DNA of 49,130 nt from assembly GCA_001970955.1 (NCBI GenBank), contig MPUH01000507.1, positions 1 through 49,130 of the forward strand. The letters run 5' to 3'. The stretch is from Stentor coeruleus. Taxonomy: Eukaryota; Ciliophora; Heterotrichea; Heterotrichida; Stentoridae. The notes below the pieces were generated by a model, which was given only the letters and a program-made list of their open reading frames with translations, was not told the origin of the DNA and did not search any database. Shown here in pieces: positions 48,760 through 49,130 of the stretch. A program made the position numbers and the translations under genes. How positions within the stretch are numbered: the first letter of the stretch is position 1; each line of letters begins with the position of its first letter.

Positions 48760-49130
48760 TTTTCTTTGTGTTTTTGATATGGGTTATTAGATAAATAATT
48801 TAAAGATTTGTTTGTGTGTAATAATAAAGATATAATGAAGAATATTTTTTGTGAATTCTTATGATTCAAAGCTTAATATTTTATTAAGAATAATTTTTTG
48901 TGAATTTTTAAGATTCAAAGCTGGTATTCTTTTCTTATTTTAACATATGAATGTTATAAATATGAACTCAAAAAACTTAAACGTAAGGAACATCAACATG
49001 ATGCCTATAATCAGTAATATAATAAAAAAAATATCAGTCATATAAAAGTTCCGTCACTTGAAGTTAATTCAAAAGGAAAAGAAATCTTAAGAGCCAAAAA
49101 ACTAGAAGTCCAAATCCCACAATCCGGTAG
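48760..49130. other. Right-edge flank with possible partial gene
   Basis: Contains an imperfect duplication of about 38 bp (about 48836-48873 and 48886-48923). From about 48943 a + frame reads YELKKLKRKEHQHDAYNQ, meets one TAA (49015-49017), and stays open to the end of the window with a coding-like KVPSLEVNSKGKEILRAKK. No ATG opens it, so it is a remnant, a gene with an unusual (24-nt GT-AG) intron, or the start of a gene whose ATG I cannot place. Confidence 0.3.
48836..48923. repeat. Imperfect 38-bp direct repeat
   Basis: Two copies of AAGAATA(N)TTTTTTGTGAATT followed by a near-identical GATTCAAAGCT, separated by about 12 bp and differing at a few positions. An older duplication than the near-exact ones elsewhere in the window. 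Confidence 0.7.

Noticed and set aside
1..49130. CRISPR arrays, insertion sequences, viral genes or telomere repeats
   Set aside because: No regularly spaced repeat array, transposase, viral hallmark gene or C-rich terminal repeat was seen on either strand.

Overview
The window looks like nuclear (probably macronuclear) DNA of a heterotrich ciliate, most like Stentor. The evidence is as follows. It is very AT-rich and gene-dense, and encodes eukaryotic proteins (RPL10, class I aldolase, PP2C, kinesin, BRAP, an OSCA/TMEM63-type channel, cilia-type proteins). It carries U6 and U2 snRNA genes. Two genes are interrupted by introns of exactly 15 nt (37667-37681 and 21526-21540), a heterotrich hallmark. 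The long genes read through with the standard code, so every Trp in them is TGG. That argues against Blepharisma, which has similar tiny introns but reads TGA as Trp. Of the 27 genes whose stop I read, 21 end in TAA, 6 in TAG and none in TGA.

Layout. 1-8.8 kb: a coiled-coil protein, U6 snRNA, a TPR protein (TTC23-like), a small basic protein, a decayed gene, a sperm-tail PG-rich repeat protein convergent with a kinesin, and a probable SIN1 (TORC2) homologue. 8.8-13.3 kb: one unknown gene, U2 snRNA, a small twin-CX3C protein and a four-pass membrane protein. 13.3-19.6 kb: a sparse, very AT-rich stretch holding three small genes (57, 62 and 58 aa; 14423-14596, 16377-16565, 17517-17693, all minus strand). 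They are clear paralogues of an unrecognised family and are the best candidate here for something undescribed. 19.6-29.7 kb: BRAP homologue with a dead RING, small membrane protein with a 15-nt intron, PP2C phosphatase, OTU-like/Cys-rich protein, RPL10, small membrane protein. 30.6-40.2 kb: a large unknown protein, the OSCA-type channel, a Ser/Thr kinase with a 15-nt intron, and fructose-bisphosphate aldolase. 40.4-49.1 kb: a 1.2-kaa EF-hand/FAM161-like protein, a coiled-coil protein, a helical unknown, an EGF-TM-RING protein, a type I membrane protein and an edge fragment.

Functional themes. Several genes point to cilia, basal bodies or microtubules (PG-rich repeat protein, kinesin, TTC23-like, FAM161-like, coiled-coil proteins). 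Others are housekeeping (RPL10, aldolase, spliceosomal RNAs), signalling (PP2C, kinase, SIN1-like, BRAP, channel) and ubiquitin-related (BRAP, OTU-like, EGF-TM-RING). There are no operons. Neighbouring genes can be extremely close (28 bp at 2875-2902; 70 bp at 46199-46268).

Assembly quality. Seven single N bases (9914, 15764, 21127, 21313, 38935, 41176, 46487) each sit between two near-identical direct repeats of 30-125 bp, as when overlapping contig ends are abutted instead of merged. They break or pad three genes (21224-21910, 40385-44126, 46269-47487). Similar tandem duplications without an N also occur. Flanks show a consistent strand skew: on the coding strand, 5' flanks are C-rich and G-poor, and 3' flanks are G-rich and C-poor. 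This helps to orient genes in the sparse stretches.
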